From an uncultured Elusimicrobia bacterium (GTDB taxonomy: Bacteria; Elusimicrobiota; Endomicrobiia; Endomicrobiales; Endomicrobiaceae): DNA of 5,047 nucleotides. The DNA lies in contig CAMVLN010000110.1 of the NCBI GenBank assembly GCA_947168325.1, positions 1-5,047 of the forward strand. The letters run 5' to 3'. Of the stretch, positions 3,886 through 5,047 are shown piece after piece. A program made the position numbers and the translations under genes. Within the stretch, counting starts at the first letter, position 1. Each line of letters opens with the position of its first letter. The notes below the pieces were generated by a model, which was not told where the DNA came from, ran no database searches, and saw only the letters and a program-made list of their open reading frames with translations.

Positions 3886-5047
3886 ATGAAAAATATAAAT
3901 ATCCAAACTCAAGAATTTCAATATGAAGTTCAACCATATCAAGAAAACTGTATAGGAAATATTATAAATATTTTTGAAAAAATAAATTCAAATGAAAAAT
4001 TTGAAAGTGTTATATTAGATAATGCAAAAAACAATAAATATCCTTTTGAATTTTCAAATAATAAAAATATAGATGTTTTAATGGAAACAGGAACAGGTAA
4101 AACTTTTACATACATAAAACTAATTTTTGAATTAAATAAAAATTTTGGTTATAAAAAGTTTATTGTTCTTGTTCCAACAGTTGCTATAAGAGAAGGTACA
4201 AAAGCAAATTTTGATAACACAAAAAATTATTTCAAACAATATTATGCAAATTCAAAAGATAAAGAAATAAACACATATATTTATGAAGCAGGGCAAATAT
4301 CACAAATTGAACATTTTATTAACGATGAAAATCAATTATCTTGCTTAATAATGACACCAGCATCTTTTAATAGTAAAAATAATATTTTAAATAGACACCT
4401 TGAAAAAGATTTTTATTATAAAAATGCAAAAACTTATTTAGAATTATTAAAAATAATAAATCCATTAATAATTATAGATGAACCTCACAGATTTGAAGGT
4501 GAAGCATTTAAAAAATATTTTGAAGGTTTTAATAATTTCTATTTTAGGTTTGGTGCAACATTTCCAAGTGACAAAAAAGTAGATAGTCAAAGATTATCAA
4601 ATGTTGCTTACATGTTAGATAGTATATCTGCATTTAAACAAAAATTAGTAAAACAAATTACAGTGCATACTCAGGATATTATTAAAAACACACAGGTTTT
4701 AAAAGAAATATTAAAGTCCGGAAAAAATGGCAAAATAAAAGTATTAAGTTATATAAATAATGAAATGCAAGTTGTAGATGAAGAATTATCTGTTGGTTCA
4801 AAATTTAATAATAAAGTAATAAAAAAAATAAATAAAGATAATATTATTTTATATGATGATACCAAGATAACTTTAAATGATAATTATAAATTAGATGAAC
4901 AAGCTATAAAACTAATGATACAAGATACAATAAAACTACATTTTGAAAAAGAACCTGATTTATTCAATAAAGGAATAAAGGCAATATCATTGTTTTTTAT
5001 AGAACATATAAATCAAATTCAGAAAATAAAAAATTCAAATATAATTC
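3886..5047 (+). CDS. res: type III restriction endonuclease Res subunit, N-terminal part (3' end outside window)
   Basis: The frame is open from the ATG at 3886 to the window end, giving 387 residues without a stop; full Res subunits are usually about 850-1000 residues. It encodes the superfamily 2 ATPase motor that, in complex with the Mod methyltransferase, moves along DNA and cleaves when unmodified sites are present. Visible motifs: N-terminal YQENCIGNIINIFE (18-31), Walker A METGTGKT (66-73), motif Ia VPTVAIREG (96-104), a TPASF segment (157-161), Walker B IIIDEPHRF (195-203, DEPH box), motif III FGATFP (222-227), and KAISLFFIEHI (365-375), which matches the 'lsLFFId' segment typical of type III Res rather than of general helicases. 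RecA-like domain 2 and the C-terminal nuclease domain would lie beyond the window, so activity cannot be judged. No Mod gene lies upstream within the window. Confidence 0.9.
   Translation, partial: MKNINIQTQEFQYEVQPYQENCIGNIINIFEKINSNEKFESVILDNAKNNKYPFEFSNNKNIDVLMETGTGKTFTYIKLIFELNKNFGYKKFIVLVPTVAIREGTKANFDNTKNYFKQYYANSKDKEINTYIYEAGQISQIEHFINDENQLSCLIMTPASFNSKNNILNRHLEKDFYYKNAKTYLELLKIINPLIIIDEPHRFEGEAFKKYFEGFNNFYFRFGATFPSDKKVDSQRLSNVAYMLDSISAFKQKLVKQITVHTQDIIKNTQVLKEILKSGKNGKIKVLSYINNEMQVVDEELSVGSKFNNKVIKKINKDNIILYDDTKITLNDNYKLDEQAIKLMIQDTIKLHFEKEPDLFNKGIKAISLFFIEHINQIQKIKNSNII

Noticed and set aside
1..5047. CRISPR array, insertion sequence, attachment site or riboswitch
   Set aside because: I saw no regularly spaced repeats, transposase motifs, terminal inverted repeats with target duplications, or conserved riboswitch cores. 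The tRNA 3' end is not repeated elsewhere in the window.

Overview
The window is strongly AT-rich bacterial chromosome, with long A/T runs between genes and AGA/AGG used for almost every arginine. It holds five complete protein genes, one tRNA, and one truncated gene at each edge. A DUF374 lysophospholipid acyltransferase suggests a low-GC diderm. The Nfu-type and dCMP-deaminase proteins read like those of cyanobacterial relatives (Vampirovibrionia/Melainabacteria) or Elusimicrobia. This placement is an impression from protein style, not a demonstrated assignment.

Left part, 1-1065. The 3' end of a probable SAM-dependent methyltransferase runs rightward and meets, tail to tail with a 2-bp gap, a leftward group. 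In transcription order that group is tRNA-Arg(ACG), a 73-74 residue NifU C-terminal-type (Nfu) Fe-S scaffold, and a YfcE/MJ0936-type metallophosphoesterase. The Nfu stop codon touches the phosphoesterase start codon, so these two are almost certainly translationally coupled. A divergent intergenic region (1066-1318) separates this group from the rightward genes and carries A/T tracts, short repeats and a likely promoter.

Right part, 1319-5047, all rightward. In order: a ComEB-type dCMP deaminase (dTTP precursor supply), a DUF374 acyltransferase with an unassigned C-terminal tail, a TauE/SafE membrane transporter, and the first 387 codons of a type III restriction endonuclease (Res) subunit that runs off the window. 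The acyltransferase and transporter are 35 bp apart and may be co-transcribed. The Res gene starts 63 bp after the transporter, with no modification (Mod) gene before it.

Most of the window is ordinary housekeeping. I do not see a clear previously undescribed system. The most interesting signals are a perfect 13-bp inverted repeat followed by a T tract inside the phosphoesterase gene, oriented like an intrinsic terminator; the apparently Mod-less 5' side of the restriction gene; the tail on the acyltransferase; and the scarcity of Shine-Dalgarno sequences, including a possibly near-leaderless dCMP deaminase.
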